Assembly: GCF_900111555.1 (NCBI RefSeq)
Contig: NZ_FOHZ01000003.1
Coordinates: 217,597 to 281,596 of the forward strand
Source: Marinobacter segnicrescens
Lineage (GTDB): Bacteria > Pseudomonadota > Gammaproteobacteria > Pseudomonadales > Oleiphilaceae
Direction of reading: 5' to 3'
Length of the DNA: 64,000 nt
Shown here: one piece after another, positions 16,272 through 26,412 of the stretch
Layout of the letters: every line of letters starts with the position of its first letter
Numbering within the stretch: the stretch's first letter is position 1
The notes under the pieces: model-generated
What the model saw: the letters and a program-made list of their open reading frames with translations, nothing else
What the model was told of the DNA's origin: nothing
The model's database searches: none
Made by a program: the position numbers and the translations under genes

Positions 16272-17177
16272 TTAACCTCTGCCTTTGGTTCTTGTTTTCC
16301 AGGGTTTATGGTTCTTTTCAGTCCAGTTGATGATCATACCCGCTACGTTCTTGCCGGTAGCATTTTCAATGCCTTCCAGGCCAGGGGACGAGTTCACCTC
16401 CATTACCAGCGGCCCACGACTGGAGCGCAACAGGTCGACACCGGCCACGTTCAGGCCCATAGCCTTGGCGGCGGTAATGGCCGTACGCCGTTCTTCTGGA
16501 GTAATGCGCACCAGCGATGCGGTGCCGCCCCTGTGCAGGTTAGAACGGAACTCCCCTTCTGCGCCCTGGCGCTTCATGGCGGCAATCACCTTGTCACCGA
16601 TCACAAAGCACCGGATATCCGCACCGCCAGCTTCCTTGATAAATTCCTGCACGAGGATGTCTGCCTTCAGGCCCATAAAGGCCTCGATCACACTCTCCGC
16701 CGCCTTGCGGGTCTCCGCCAGCACCACGCCGATGCCCTGGGTACCCTGCAGCAGCTTGATCACCACCGGGGCACCACCCACCATCTTGAGCAGCTCGGGG
16801 ACGTTATCGGGCTTGTTGGCAAATCCGGTGACTGGCATGCCAACGCCCTTCCGGGCGAGCAGCTGCAACGACCGCAGTTTGTCCCGGGAACGGGTAATGG
16901 CCACGGATTCGTTGACCGGAAATACACCCATCATCTCGAACTGGCGCAATACCGCCGTGCCATAGAAGGTCACCGAGGCGCCGATTCGGGGAATCACCAC
17001 ATCAAAGTCTTCCAGGACTTCCTCGTGATAGTGGATTCGGGGGTCGGCAGATGTGATATTCATGGAGCAGTGCAGCGCGTCGATCACCCGCACCTCGTGG
17101 CCCCGGTTAATACCCTCTTCCACCAGGCGACGCGTGGAATACAGATGCCTGTTACGGGAGAGAATTGCTATTTTCAT
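16272..17177 (-). CDS. rimK: Ribosomal protein S6 L-glutamate ligase RimK
   Basis: A 301-residue ATP-grasp ligase that adds glutamate residues to the C-terminus of ribosomal protein S6 (and makes poly-glutamate in vitro). It opens [20 protein letters not shown]. The ATP-grasp core has [38 protein letters not shown] and [14 protein letters not shown], the last with the metal-binding Glu and Asn. The start at 17177 is behind GAGGAA and overlaps the rimB stop by four bases. Its expected substrate gene, rpsF, is in this same window at 58368-58778. Confidence 0.95.
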   Translation of the reverse strand: MKIAILSRNRHLYSTRRLVEEGINRGHEVRVIDALHCSMNITSADPRIHYHEEVLEDFDVVIPRIGASVTFYGTAVLRQFEMMGVFPVNESVAITRSRDKLRSLQLLARKGVGMPVTGFANKPDNVPELLKMVGGAPVVIKLLQGTQGIGVVLAETRKAAESVIEAFMGLKADILVQEFIKEAGGADIRCFVIGDKVIAAMKRQGAEGEFRSNLHRGGTASLVRITPEERRTAITAAKAMGLNVAGVDLLRSSRGPLVMEVNSSPGLEGIENATGKNVAGMIINWTEKNHKPWKTRTKGRG

Positions 17178-17665
17178 TCGACATTCCTCAGTACCGGGTC
17201 TCCGGTCAGATAGGAGGCTTCGGGCATTACCGTGCAACGACCAGCCATGGCAGTACGGCCCAGCAGCATACGGAATCGCATGGAATCGCGATTGGTCAGG
17301 GTCATCTCGATGGGCCAACTCTGGTCACCCACCACCACCAGGGTTTCAATCACCAGGCGCATTTCCTTATGACCGCCGGAATCGGTGACCGGGCGTTCGT
17401 CGATCACCGCCGCATCGCACTCCACCACATTGTGGAGATTGTTCTGCTCCGGGTGCACCCAGAACCTGACCCGGCGCTGTCCGTTCTCGGTATAGGGTTC
17501 GGTGCGGAACGTGTGCAGGCAGGACGTCCGTGCACCGGTGTCCACCTTGGCCTTGATGCGCTGTATATCCAGCTCGGGCAGGGCCAGCCACTCTCGCCAG
17601 CCCAGGCCAATGCGCGCGCTGACACCCTCGCCGGGGGCCTGTTTGGGCGGTGAATTTCCGGGCAT
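17174..17665 (-). CDS. rimB: Retropepsin-like zinc protease, RimB-type (COG4067)
   Basis: A 163-residue protein with [12 protein letters not shown], a retropepsin-like D-T-G-A motif characteristic of COG4067, often annotated as an ATP-dependent zinc protease. In Pseudomonas a homologue, RimB, is linked to RimK and S6 modification. Further conserved parts are [15 protein letters not shown] and [17 protein letters not shown]. The start at 17665 (MPGNSPPK) is preferred because AGGAG lies eight bases upstream; two ATGs further upstream lack this. It is the first gene of the rimB-rimK-AstE-like operon. Confidence 0.85.
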   Translation of the reverse strand: MPGNSPPKQAPGEGVSARIGLGWREWLALPELDIQRIKAKVDTGARTSCLHTFRTEPYTENGQRRVRFWVHPEQNNLHNVVECDAAVIDERPVTDSGGHKEMRLVIETLVVVGDQSWPIEMTLTNRDSMRFRMLLGRTAMAGRCTVMPEASYLTGDPVLRNVE

Positions 17666-17874
17666 TTCCTGGCTCCTTGTATTGTTGTCGGGCCCTACAT
17701 CCATCGTGAAACTGCGCGCATTAGAAGGGGCAACGCCCCTCCACTCAATACGCACAATTGCCAACGGGGAACTGTCAAAGAATCAATGGGCTACACTCAC
17801 TATAATCCAGCCGGGGACTTCCGGCGAATAATCCCCTGCCGCTCATTCATTCCGATAGCATCAGGATTGCCTTC

Positions 17875-19281
17875 ATGTCCCACCTGGTCTGGTTCCGTAA
17901 CGACCTCCGCACCGCCGACAACCCGGCCCTGACGGCCGCCTGCGGCAAGGGCCAGAACGTCCGCGCGCTTTTCATACTCACCCCCGGTCAATGGCAGGAC
18001 CATGACTGGTCACCGGCCCGCGTCCAGCAGATGCTCGGCCACCTGGATGACCTGGGCAGGGCCCTGGCGAAGCTGGGTATCCCGATGGATATTCTCGAAG
18101 CTGACGATTTTTCCGAAAGCATTCGTCTGCTGACGGATTACTGCCACCAGCATGGCACTCGCGTACTGCACTTCAATGAAGAATACGGGGTCAACGAACG
18201 CCGGCGGGACAAGCAGGTCCGGGACCAGCTGTCGAAAGAGGAGATCACGGTTAACAAATACCGGGACCAGACCGTGACACCGGTCGGTACCATCCGCACC
18301 GGTAAGGATGAACCCTACTCGGTATTTACTCCCTTTTCCCGGCGCTGGCTCCGGTGGATTGAGGACACCACTCCCACGGTATTGCCGGTACCGAGCCCGG
18401 TGGGTGAACCGCTGCCCTGGCGCAACCACGGCCATACCCCGGAAACCCTGGGGTTCACTTCCCCACCCCCCGCGCTGGTGACTGCCTCGGAGAGCGGCGC
18501 CCACGACCAGCTTGATTGGTTCCTTGAAGAACGCGGTGGCGATTACAAGGCAAAGCGGGACTTCCCTGCCGTTGATGGCACCAGCCAGCTTTCGCCCTAC
18601 CTGGCCGTCGGTGCCCTTTCCGGACGCCAGTGCCTGATCGCCGCGAGGGAGGCCCAGTCGCGGGGTGGCAACCAGGAGGGTTTCAGTACCTGGGTCAACG
18701 AGATTGCCTGGCGGGATTTCTACATCCATATCCTCTATCACTACCCCCGGGTCAGCATGCACAGGGCCTTCAAACCGGACACGGAAGCCCTTCGCTGGAA
18801 CGATCCCGGCGAGCACTTCGAAGCCTGGAAGGAGGGACGCACGGGCATCCCGATTGTAGACGCCGGCATGCGCCAGCTACGGGAAACCGGCTGGATGCAC
18901 AACCGCCTGCGGATGATTACCGCCATGTTCCTGAGCAAGAATCTGTTTATCGACTGGCGCCTTGGCGAGGCGTGGTTCATGCAGAACCTGGTGGATGGTT
19001 TCCTGGCGTCCAACAATGGCGGCTGGCAGTGGAGCGCGTCCACCGGCACGGATGCGGCGCCTTATTTCCGGGTGTTCAATCCGGCGACACAGAGTGAGCG
19101 CTTTGACCCGAAGGGGGAGTTTATTCGTCGCTGGGTACCCGAGCTGGCCAAACTGGATAACAAGCGGATTCACAACCCTGCCGCGGGGGGTGTGATACCC
19201 GGGGGGTATCCTCGCCCTGTAGTGGACCTTAAAGAGAGCCGAAAAGAAGCTATTGCGCGGTTTGAGGCGTTAAAAAGGTAG
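17875..19281 (+). CDS. phrB: Deoxyribodipyrimidine photolyase
   Basis: A 468-residue light-dependent DNA repair enzyme that splits cyclobutane pyrimidine dimers. The N-terminal alpha/beta antenna domain begins HLVWFRNDLRTADNPAL. The C-terminal FAD domain has TGIPIVDAGMRQLRETGWMH and WSASTGTDAAPYFRVFNP, with Trp residues for electron transfer. Length matches class I CPD photolyases. It is monocistronic, 209 bases from the divergent rimB. The downstream 428 bases contain only repeat elements. Confidence 0.95.
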   Translation: MSHLVWFRNDLRTADNPALTAACGKGQNVRALFILTPGQWQDHDWSPARVQQMLGHLDDLGRALAKLGIPMDILEADDFSESIRLLTDYCHQHGTRVLHFNEEYGVNERRRDKQVRDQLSKEEITVNKYRDQTVTPVGTIRTGKDEPYSVFTPFSRRWLRWIEDTTPTVLPVPSPVGEPLPWRNHGHTPETLGFTSPPPALVTASESGAHDQLDWFLEERGGDYKAKRDFPAVDGTSQLSPYLAVGALSGRQCLIAAREAQSRGGNQEGFSTWVNEIAWRDFYIHILYHYPRVSMHRAFKPDTEALRWNDPGEHFEAWKEGRTGIPIVDAGMRQLRETGWMHNRLRMITAMFLSKNLFIDWRLGEAWFMQNLVDGFLASNNGGWQWSASTGTDAAPYFRVFNPATQSERFDPKGEFIRRWVPELAKLDNKRIHNPAAGGVIPGGYPRPVVDLKESRKEAIARFEALKR

Positions 19282-19330
19282 CTCGCTGAACCTGGAGGCT
19301 GGCACCTTGGTATGAAGCGTGTGGTGGGAG

Positions 19331-19416
19331 ACCTTTTTCCGGGACCGTCGAGCGCCAGGGAAGGCGCTCGTCGAGCCCTACATGGACGTACTCGCGGGCG
19401 TGTCCCGTAAAAAGGT
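19331..19416 (-). repeat. Structured repeat, family R2, copy A
   Basis: Arms of 15 bases (ACCTTTTTCCGGGAC at 19331-19345 and GTCCCGTAAAAAGGT at 19402-19416, one mismatch) enclose a 56-base core. Read on the minus strand the core has ACGCC, GTCCATGTAGGGCTC and an inner hairpin CGAGCGCC-TTCCCT-GGCGCTCG. Pairing continues imperfectly outward to roughly 19295 and 19460. No gene is visible in 19282-19709. Confidence 0.8.
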
Positions 19417-19543
19417 ATCGCTCCACGCGCCACCCCCGCGTTGGCAGGCCAGCCGGGCTGAGATTCACTCCAGTATGTTTATTGCTGTTCCGATGCCTGA
19501 AGCCCTACGAGACTGCGACCAGGTGCCGGGCGCGAACGGCGAT

Positions 19544-19625
19544 GACCTTTTCCGGGACACGCCGTGAATCCATCCATGGAGGCTCTTCAAAAACGTCCCT
19601 GTTTTTGAAGGTCCCGGAAAAGGTC
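19544..19625 (+). repeat. Structured repeat, family R2, copy B
   Basis: Perfect 15-bp arms (GACCTTTTCCGGGAC at 19544-19558 and its complement at 19611-19625) enclose a 52-base core in the orientation opposite to copy A. The core has ACGCC, ATCCATCCATGGAGGCTC and an inner 10-bp hairpin CTTCAAAAAC-GTCCCT-GTTTTTGAAG. The inner stem differs from copy A base by base while the TCCCT loop is kept. Confidence 0.8.
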
Positions 19626-19709
19626 CTCACCTTACGCGCTGGAACTTTGGTGCTATTCTCGCCGCCAGCCTTGGATAATGTTCTGGCGCTGCGAGGCTGA
19701 AGATAACTG

Positions 19710-20453
19710 TCAACTACAAACGGGACAATCCGGATCCCGGGCCAGTTTCATCTCCCGCCATTCCATCTGCCAGGCATCCAGGATCAGAAGACGGCCAACC
19801 AGTGGTCGTCCCTTTCCGGAAATCACCTTGATGGCCTCCATGGCCTGGGTGGCACCGATCATACCCACCAGCGGACCGATCACCCCGGCCTCTGAACAGT
19901 TCAGATCCTCATTGCCCTGCTCCGGATACAGGCAGTGATAACAGGGGCTGGCTTCGTCCCTGGAATCGAATACCGACACCTGACCCTCACCGCGAATAGC
20001 CGCACCGGAGACCAACGGAACCCGGGACTCAACACAGGCACGATTCAGGGCGAACCGGGTGTTGAAGTTGTCGGTACAATCCAGCACCAAATCCACGCCG
20101 GCAACCACTTCCGCCAGAAGCTCGCCTTCCAGCCGTTCCACCCGGGCCGTCACCGAAATCTCCGGGTTGATCGCCCTGACTCGCTCGGCCAGTGCCTCGG
20201 CCTTGGATCGGCCAACCGACGCCTGGTCAAAGGCGATCTGCCGCTGGAGATTGGCCAGTTCCACCGCATCGTCGTCCGCCAGCACCAGCTGTCCCACCCC
20301 GGCAGCACCAAGGTACAGTGCAACCGGACAGCCGAGACCGCCGCTGCCGACCACCAGTACCCGGGCCTGTTTCAGGGCCAGCTGACCTTCCACGTCAAAG
20401 CGTGGAAGCAGCAACTGGCGGCTGTATCGGAGGAGTTCGTTGTCGTCCAGCAT
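19710..20453 (-). CDS. moeB: Molybdopterin-synthase adenylyltransferase (MoeB/ThiF family)
   Basis: A 247-residue E1-like enzyme that adenylates the C-terminal glycine of the sulfur carrier MoaD (or ThiS). The ATP site VLVVGSGGLGCPVALYLGAA, the following NLQRQIAFDQASVG and the zinc Cys pairs CYHC and CPVC at the C-terminus are all visible. It lies downstream of hemA-prfA-prmC on the same strand, as in pseudomonads. A long inverted repeat separates it from prmC, so it may be partly insulated. MoeB is preferred over ThiF by context and lack of thi genes. Confidence 0.9.
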   Translation of the reverse strand: MLDDNELLRYSRQLLLPRFDVEGQLALKQARVLVVGSGGLGCPVALYLGAAGVGQLVLADDDAVELANLQRQIAFDQASVGRSKAEALAERVRAINPEISVTARVERLEGELLAEVVAGVDLVLDCTDNFNTRFALNRACVESRVPLVSGAAIRGEGQVSVFDSRDEASPCYHCLYPEQGNEDLNCSEAGVIGPLVGMIGATQAMEAIKVISGKGRPLVGRLLILDAWQMEWREMKLARDPDCPVCS

Positions 20454-20475
20454 TATGAAACCCTTGGTTAGCTAG

Positions 20476-20573
20476 CGAATCCACGGCCCTTCGAAAGGCT
20501 CAGGGCGAGCGGGTAAGACCGGACTTTTTTGAAGGACCGCTTGCCCTGAGCCTGTCGAAGGGCCGTGAATTCG
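20476..20573. repeat. REP/BIME-like inverted pair between prmC and moeB
   Basis: Two 37-base arms (20476-20512 and 20537-20573) are complementary at about 34 positions. The heart is GGCCCTTCGAAAGGCTCAGG in the left arm and CCTGAGCCTGTCGAAGGGCC in the right. The CTTCGACAGGCTCAGGGC type of sequence is a dispersed repeat in many proteobacteria. The 24-base middle contains a T6 run. It fills most of the prmC-moeB gap and could attenuate moeB. Confidence 0.8.
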
Positions 20574-20586
20574 TGGCAAAAAAGCG

Positions 20587-21426
20587 TCAATCCCACCGCC
20601 CCAACGTCAGGCGTTCGTTGTCACCATAATCTTTCCGGGTTTCCACGGCGGAATAACCCGCGCCACTGAACAGTGACCTTACCGCCTCCCCCTGATTGTA
20701 GCCATGCTCCAGCACCAGCCAGCCCCCGGGGGTAAGCCAGCGCTGACTCTCGGTGACCAGGTGGCGTATCGCATCCAGCCCGTCAGGGCCGGAGACCAGT
20801 GCCGAGTCGGGTTCGTGGCGAACATCCCCTTTGGACAGGTGGCGATCACCTTCCTCTATATAGGGTGGGTTGGAAATAATCAGGTCAAAGTGCTGCGGTT
20901 CCACTTCATCGAACCAGTGACTTCGGATCACCCTGAGTGGCAGGCCACATCGCTCGGCATTACGACGGGCGAGTGCGACAGCGCCCGGTACCAGGTCAGT
21001 GGCCAACACCTGCCAGTCCGGCCTTTCGCTGAGCAGAGCCAGGGCAATGGCGCCGGTACCCGTGCCCAGGTCGATGACCCGGGCCCGTTCAGGCAGAGGC
21101 AGTTCCAGGGCAGCTTCCACCAGGCATTCGGTGTCTGGCCGGGGAATCAGGGTGTCGGGTGTGACGTCCAGGGCCAGCGACCAGAAGTCCTGGTGGCCCA
21201 GGATATGGGCTATGGGCTCACCGCTTGAACGTCGTTCAACCAGGTGGCAGAACTGCCTTACCTGGTCATCAGACAGTTCCGTCTCAGGAAATGCCCGGAA
21301 GCGGGTGCGGGACCAACCAGTGACGTCGGCCAGCAGCAACTCCGCATCCAGCCGCGGAGACTCGCCCCCGATCCGTCCGCAAGCCTCGGCCAGGACCTGC
21401 TCACAAGTCAGTAACGGTTCACTCAT
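20587..21426 (-). CDS. prmC: Release factor N5-glutamine methyltransferase PrmC
   Basis: A 279-residue SAM-dependent methyltransferase that modifies the GGQ glutamine of release factors. The N-terminal helical domain precedes the Rossmann core with [16 protein letters not shown] and the catalytic [15 protein letters not shown]. The start at 21426 ([10 protein letters not shown]) overlaps the end of prfA by eight bases, coupling the enzyme to its substrate. Length is usual. Confidence 0.95.
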   Translation of the reverse strand: MSEPLLTCEQVLAEACGRIGGESPRLDAELLLADVTGWSRTRFRAFPETELSDDQVRQFCHLVERRSSGEPIAHILGHQDFWSLALDVTPDTLIPRPDTECLVEAALELPLPERARVIDLGTGTGAIALALLSERPDWQVLATDLVPGAVALARRNAERCGLPLRVIRSHWFDEVEPQHFDLIISNPPYIEEGDRHLSKGDVRHEPDSALVSGPDGLDAIRHLVTESQRWLTPGGWLVLEHGYNQGEAVRSLFSGAGYSAVETRKDYGDNERLTLGRWD

Positions 21427-22504
21427 CCGACAGGCTGGCCAGCAGATCGGCCTGGTGTTCCTGCTGAAGGGGTACAATCACCGGATTCAGGTCACCGGCA
21501 ATCACCTCGTCCAGTTTGTACAGGGTGAGGTTGATACGGTGGTCGGTTACCCGGCCCTGGGGGAAGTTGTAGGTGCGGATACGCTCGGAACGGTCGCCAC
21601 TGCCCACCAGGCTTTTACGGGCAGCAGCCTGGCTCTGTGCCTGCTTTTCCGCCTCCATGTTCTTCAGCCTGGATTGCAGGAAGCTCATAGCCTTGGCCCG
21701 GTTCTTGTGCTGGGAGCGCTCTTCCTGACATTCCACCACGATGCCGGTGGGAAGGTGTGTGATGCGAATGGCCGAGTCCGTCTTGTTGACGTGCTGACCG
21801 CCGGCGCCGGAGGACCGGAAAGTGTCCACCCTCAGGTCGGCCTTGTTGATCTCGATGGCCTCGGCCTCGTCCGCTTCCGGCATGACAGCCACGGTGCAGG
21901 CGGAGGTATGGATACGACCCTGGGACTCCGTCTCCGGCACACGTTGTACCCGGTGGGCGCCGGATTCGAACTTGAGCGCACCGTAAACGCCCTCGCCACT
22001 AACCCGGCTGATGATTTCCTTGTAGCCGCCGTGCTCCCCTTCACTGGCGCTGATCACCTCGATCTGCCAGCGACGGGTTTCCGCATAGCGGCTGTACATG
22101 CGGAACAGGTCGCCGGCAAACAGGGCAGCTTCATCGCCACCGGTGCCGGCGCGGATTTCCAGGAACACGTTCTTGCTGTCGTCAGGATCCTTGGGCAGCA
22201 TCAGGCGCTGCAGCTCTTCGTCCAGTTCATCACGCTTCTGGCGAGCGGAAGTCATTTCCTCTTCTGCCATCTCGCGCATATCCGCGTCCCCTTCCCGGGC
22301 CAGCTCCTCGGCCGTGGCCAGGTCATCCAGGGTGCGACGCCAGGCCTGGAAGCACTGGACGATGGGCTCGATCTCGGCAAATTCCTTCGACAATGCCCGG
22401 AACTGCTTCTGGTCAGCAATCACGCCCGGGTCGCCCAGCAAAGCGCTGACTTCCTCGAAGCGGTCAACCAGTTGCTCGAGGCGGGCCTGAATGGATGATT
22501 TCAT
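21419..22504 (-). CDS. prfA: Peptide chain release factor 1
   Basis: A 361-residue release factor recognising UAA and UAG. The GGQ motif is in [19 protein letters not shown]. The codon-reading P-x-T element is PET in [19 protein letters not shown], where Escherichia coli has PAT. The start overlaps the hemA stop by four bases (ATGA). The gene order hemA-prfA-prmC is widespread in gammaproteobacteria. Confidence 0.97.
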   Translation of the reverse strand: MKSSIQARLEQLVDRFEEVSALLGDPGVIADQKQFRALSKEFAEIEPIVQCFQAWRRTLDDLATAEELAREGDADMREMAEEEMTSARQKRDELDEELQRLMLPKDPDDSKNVFLEIRAGTGGDEAALFAGDLFRMYSRYAETRRWQIEVISASEGEHGGYKEIISRVSGEGVYGALKFESGAHRVQRVPETESQGRIHTSACTVAVMPEADEAEAIEINKADLRVDTFRSSGAGGQHVNKTDSAIRITHLPTGIVVECQEERSQHKNRAKAMSFLQSRLKNMEAEKQAQSQAAARKSLVGSGDRSERIRTYNFPQGRVTDHRINLTLYKLDEVIAGDLNPVIVPLQQEHQADLLASLSDE

Positions 22505-23793
22505 GTTTTTTCCAGTGTGGTGGGAGCGTCCTGAGGATCCAGTGCTTCGAGCTGGTGCAGCTCACGAAGCCAATCGGCCACCTCCGGACGACCTTCAGCG
22601 GAGGCCTTGCGCACCTGCACCGAAGGTTCGTGCAACAGCTTGTTGGTCAGCCCCCGGGCCAGGCTGCGCAGTACAGTTTCCGGGTCGTTGCCGTTGTTCA
22701 GGGCCCTGAGCGCCTTCGCCACTTCGAGGTCCCGCAGGGTCTCGGCCCGCTCCCGGTACTGTTTAAGTGTGGACACCGCATCCAGGGCACGGATCTGACT
22801 GATGAAATCCTGGGTGCCGGCGATGATGAGATTCTCCGCTTCCTTGGCCGCACCGGCCCGGGAACGAAGGTTTTCCTCGATCACCTGGCGCAGGTCGTCG
22901 ACGGAGTACAGGTAGACATCGTCCAGGCGGGCCACTTCCGGCTCAATGTCCCGGGGGACGGCGATGTCCACCATGAAGTAGGGGCGATGCTTGCGCTTCT
23001 TCAGTGCGCGTTCGACGGCACCCTTGCCGAGAATGGGCAATGGGCTGGCGGTGGATGAGATAATGATGTCCACATCCTTGAGGTAATCCGGGATATCCGA
23101 CAGGACGATGCCCTGCCCGCCGTGTGCCTCAGCCAGGGCTTGCGCGCGTTCCACGGTCCGGTTGGCAACAATAAAATCCTTCACACCGGCTTCCGAAAGG
23201 TGCCGGGCAACCAGCTCAATGGTCTTGCCGGCGCCGATCAGCAAGGCGCGGTTACGGGACAGGTCCGAGAAAATATGGTGCGCCATACTGACCGCCGCAT
23301 AGGCAACGGACACCGGGTTCTCACCAATGGCGGTTTCAGTCCGCACCCGCTTGGCCACTGAGAAGGTGTGCTCGAACAGGCGGGAAAGGAACGAGCCGCT
23401 GGCCCCATGCTCCCGGGACAGGGCGTAGGCGTCCTTCAACTGTCCGAGAATCTGCGGCTCGCCCAGCACCATGGAGTCGAGCCCGGCGGCAACCCGCATC
23501 ATATGCCGCACGGCATCGCTGTCCCGATGGATATAGATGGAGTTTTCCAGGTCGGCTGGCGCCAGCTCATGGAACCCTGCAAGCCACCGCAACAGGGTTG
23601 GAGCGCAGTCATCATCTCCCGCCAGGTAAAGCTCGGTTCGGTTACAGGTCGAGAGGATTGCCGCCTCACTGGCACCGGTCGCCACCCGCAGCTCGCGAAA
23701 GGCATCCGGCATACGCTCCGGCGTAAAGGCCACCCGCTCGCGGATTTCCAGCGGCGCCGTGCGATGGTTAATACCCAGTGTGATCAATGCCAT
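22501..23793 (-). CDS. hemA: Glutamyl-tRNA reductase
   Basis: A 430-residue enzyme of the C5 pathway to 5-aminolevulinate: it reduces Glu-tRNA with NADPH. The catalytic Cys is in [17 protein letters not shown]. The NADPH domain has [17 protein letters not shown] followed by [12 protein letters not shown], and the C-terminal helical dimerisation domain completes it. It opens [20 protein letters not shown], typical of the family. Divergent from the TPR lipoprotein gene; 221 bases separate the two starts. Confidence 0.97.
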   Translation of the reverse strand: MALITLGINHRTAPLEIRERVAFTPERMPDAFRELRVATGASEAAILSTCNRTELYLAGDDDCAPTLLRWLAGFHELAPADLENSIYIHRDSDAVRHMMRVAAGLDSMVLGEPQILGQLKDAYALSREHGASGSFLSRLFEHTFSVAKRVRTETAIGENPVSVAYAAVSMAHHIFSDLSRNRALLIGAGKTIELVARHLSEAGVKDFIVANRTVERAQALAEAHGGQGIVLSDIPDYLKDVDIIISSTASPLPILGKGAVERALKKRKHRPYFMVDIAVPRDIEPEVARLDDVYLYSVDDLRQVIEENLRSRAGAAKEAENLIIAGTQDFISQIRALDAVSTLKQYRERAETLRDLEVAKALRALNNGNDPETVLRSLARGLTNKLLHEPSVQVRKASAEGRPEVADWLRELHQLEALDPQDAPTTLEKT

Positions 23794-24014
23794 AATGAAC
23801 GAGCTGACTCCGAAGCCGGTCCCGGGAGAGCGGACTTGACGTTTATAAAGGGCATTTTACCGGCGCAACCGCCTGTCTGCCACCCACCAATAGAGGTATA
23901 CCCTTGTAACCACGGTGTGAAATGAGTGACTTGGGCCGAACCCGGCCTTGTGCCATCATAGCTCCAACGACGGCACCGGCAGCGTATACCTTGCCCTCTA
24001 TTCCAGGAAGCCCA

Positions 24015-25763
24015 ATGCCAAGAAAAGCCTTGTATCTCGCTATCAGCCTTCTTGCCTTCACCGGCTGCGCCAGCATGGACAGCAAGGAACCCTCGCCGGA
24101 TTCCGGTGCACCGGGGCAACCGGAAGCCACGGCCGCGGTTGAGCAAACCACCGACCAGGCAACTGACAGGGAGTTCCGCCCGGAAGAACTCTATCTTCTG
24201 TTAACCGGGGAAATTGCGGCCCAGCGTGGCCGATATGACGTTACCCTCGCGAATTACGTCGAAGCAGCGAGGCAGTCCGGTGATACCGGCGTGATACGGC
24301 GTGCGTTGCTGATAGCCGAGTCACTCAATAGCCCGGGCGCGGTCCGCACCCTGACCGAAACCTGGATCGAAGTCGCGCCCCGGAGCGAGGAAGCCCGCCG
24401 CGCCGCAGCCATCCAGGCGCTGCGGGATGGCGACCTGATCGGGACCCTGGAGCACCTGGAGCAGATTCTGCAGATGGGCGGTGATGCGGACTTTGACGGC
24501 CTCGCCTCCATGGCACCAAGGCTGCCTGCAGATCAGCAACGGGAGCTCCGGCGGCTGTTCGACCAGCTTCAGAAACGACACCCGGACAATGCCGAAATCC
24601 GTTACAGCACTGCCCTGCTGCAGAACCTGACGGGGGCCCCGGAACAGGCTCTGGAGACACTCCGCCCATTACTGGAAACCGATGACAACGAGTTCCAGCC
24701 GGCGCTGGTGCTTCAGGGTGAGTTACTGTACGAACTCGGACAACGCCGTGAGGCACTGAGACACCTGCAGACCAGCTCCCGGCGCTACCCGGAAAACCGC
24801 CAGCTGGGCACACTCTATGCCCGGATCCTGGTCAGTGAAAACGAGATGCGCGCCGCCCAGGATGAGTTCAGCCGCCTGGTGGAGCAATTCCCCAACGAAC
24901 ACGGCCTTCGCCTCTCCCGGGCACTGGTTGCCATCGAGAACGATGAGCTGGACCTGGCTCACCAGGACCTGAAGCACCTGATCAACCTTGGCCAGCAAAC
25001 CGGCCAGGCCCACTACTACCTCGGGCAGATTGCCGAGAAACGAGGCAACACGGACCAGGCCATCACCTGGTATGAACAGGTTACCGAGGGCAGTCATTAC
25101 CACCCTGCCCTCAGCCGCGCTGCGGAGCTGCGTGCCGAGGCAGGCGACCTGGACTCGGCACTTGATCAGCTCAGGGACGTCCGTGAACTCAACCCGGCAG
25201 ATGCAGCCAGCCTCTGGCTGGTCGAGGTCAACCTGCTGCAGGGCCTGGACCTTCACCAGCAAGCCCTGGCCAGTGCCACGGAGGCACTTGAGTCCCATCC
25301 GGACGACCAGAGCCTCCTCTATGCACGCTCCATGACGTATGAGCAACTGGGCAGGATCGAGCAGGCGCTGGGTGACCTGCGAACCATGATCGAGCTGGAG
25401 CCCGACAACCCCACCGCGCTGAATGCCCTTGGATACGTAATGACTGTCCATACCGAGCGGCTGCAAGAGGCCCGGGGTTATATCGAGCAGGCGCTGGCAA
25501 TGGACCCGGACAACCCCGCCATCCTTGACAGCATGGGCTGGGTCCTCTTCCGCCAGGGTGACAAGGAGGGTGCGCTTGGCTACCTGCGCCGGGCCTACGA
25601 GATCTACCCGGACCCGGAAATTGCCGCCCACTATGGCGAAGTGCTGTGGTCGCTGGATCAGAGGGCCCAGGCGAGAGTCATCTGGGAACGGGCCGAGGAC
25701 GAGGACCCGGACCACGAACTACTCCAGGAGACCCTTCAACGACTCGGTGTGGACGACCTGTGA
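24015..25763 (+). CDS. TPR-repeat lipoprotein
   Basis: A 582-residue protein with a lipoprotein signal (YLAISLLAFTGCASMDSKE, lipobox Cys about residue 18) and many tetratricopeptide repeats, for example AHYYLGQIAEKRGNTDQAIT, AYEQ-like units and ALNALGYVMTVHTERLQEAR near the end. It is probably anchored to the outer membrane facing the periplasm and acts as a scaffold. It occupies the slot between hemA and lolB that an equivalent protein has in Pseudomonas. The start at 24015 has AGGAAG six bases upstream. Partner proteins are unknown. Confidence 0.88.
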   Translation: MPRKALYLAISLLAFTGCASMDSKEPSPDSGAPGQPEATAAVEQTTDQATDREFRPEELYLLLTGEIAAQRGRYDVTLANYVEAARQSGDTGVIRRALLIAESLNSPGAVRTLTETWIEVAPRSEEARRAAAIQALRDGDLIGTLEHLEQILQMGGDADFDGLASMAPRLPADQQRELRRLFDQLQKRHPDNAEIRYSTALLQNLTGAPEQALETLRPLLETDDNEFQPALVLQGELLYELGQRREALRHLQTSSRRYPENRQLGTLYARILVSENEMRAAQDEFSRLVEQFPNEHGLRLSRALVAIENDELDLAHQDLKHLINLGQQTGQAHYYLGQIAEKRGNTDQAITWYEQVTEGSHYHPALSRAAELRAEAGDLDSALDQLRDVRELNPADAASLWLVEVNLLQGLDLHQQALASATEALESHPDDQSLLYARSMTYEQLGRIEQALGDLRTMIELEPDNPTALNALGYVMTVHTERLQEARGYIEQALAMDPDNPAILDSMGWVLFRQGDKEGALGYLRRAYEIYPDPEIAAHYGEVLWSLDQRAQARVIWERAEDEDPDHELLQETLQRLGVDDL

Positions 25764-25783
25764 GACATCCCGTCACAACGCTC

Positions 25784-26410
25784 ATGAAACCACTGGCCGC
25801 CATTGCAATGAGCCTTGCATTGGTCGCCTGCGCCACCCTTGAACAGGAGCCCCTGCCGGCAGGGCTCAGCGAACAGCCACCGGCCGACTGGCCACAGCGA
25901 CAGACCACCCTGCAGAACTTCAATCATTGGGTGCTGACCGGAAAACTGGCGGTTCGCCAGCCTGGGGACAGCGGCTCTGCCGTGATCAACCGATGGACGC
26001 AGAACGACGAACACTATGAGCTGGCGCTGTCGTCAAGCTTCCTCGGAATGGGCAGTACCCGCCTTGAGGGTAGCCCGGGCTTCATCGAGCTCGAACTGCC
26101 GGATGGCGAAACCTATGCTTCCTCGGATCCCCAGGGGCTCATCTACTCCGCCACCGGCTGGGAGTTGCCCATCGACGCCCTGGTCTGGTGGATACGCGGA
26201 CTGCCATCGCCGGATGGCAACTACCGCCTTGCCTTTGATCGCGAGGGCCAGCTAGCACAGGTGCAACAGAAAGGCTGGACCATACGCTATGAACGCTGGC
26301 GGGCATTCATGGACGACAGACCCGAGTTACCGGCCCGGCTGACAGCCCGCAAAGGTGAAAAGCTGGTTCGGCTGGTGGTGTCATCGTGGCAACCTGGCTC
26401 AGCTGACTGA
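25784..26410 (+). CDS. lolB: Outer-membrane lipoprotein insertion receptor LolB
   Basis: A 208-residue lipoprotein that receives lipoproteins from LolA and inserts them into the outer membrane. The signal peptide [20 protein letters not shown] ends in the lipobox LVAC. The mature part shows [20 protein letters not shown] and [18 protein letters not shown], the LolB beta-barrel start. It follows the TPR gene by 20 bases and precedes ispE by two, so the three are one operon. Confidence 0.93.
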   Translation: MKPLAAIAMSLALVACATLEQEPLPAGLSEQPPADWPQRQTTLQNFNHWVLTGKLAVRQPGDSGSAVINRWTQNDEHYELALSSSFLGMGSTRLEGSPGFIELELPDGETYASSDPQGLIYSATGWELPIDALVWWIRGLPSPDGNYRLAFDREGQLAQVQQKGWTIRYERWRAFMDDRPELPARLTARKGEKLVRLVVSSWQPGSAD

Positions 26411-26412
26411 CC

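Noticed and set aside
19282..19709. CRISPR array after phrB
   Set aside because: The two elements are inverted, differ in length and arms, and there are no regular spacers or cas genes.
19710..20453. ThiF for thiamine synthesis
   Set aside because: No thi genes nearby, and the position after hemA-prfA-prmC is that of moeB in relatives.
20999..22498. 499-residue plus-strand frame antisense to prfA
   Set aside because: It mirrors a clearly conserved release factor gene, has low-complexity Arg/Ser-rich content and no ribosome-binding site; a by-product of high GC.
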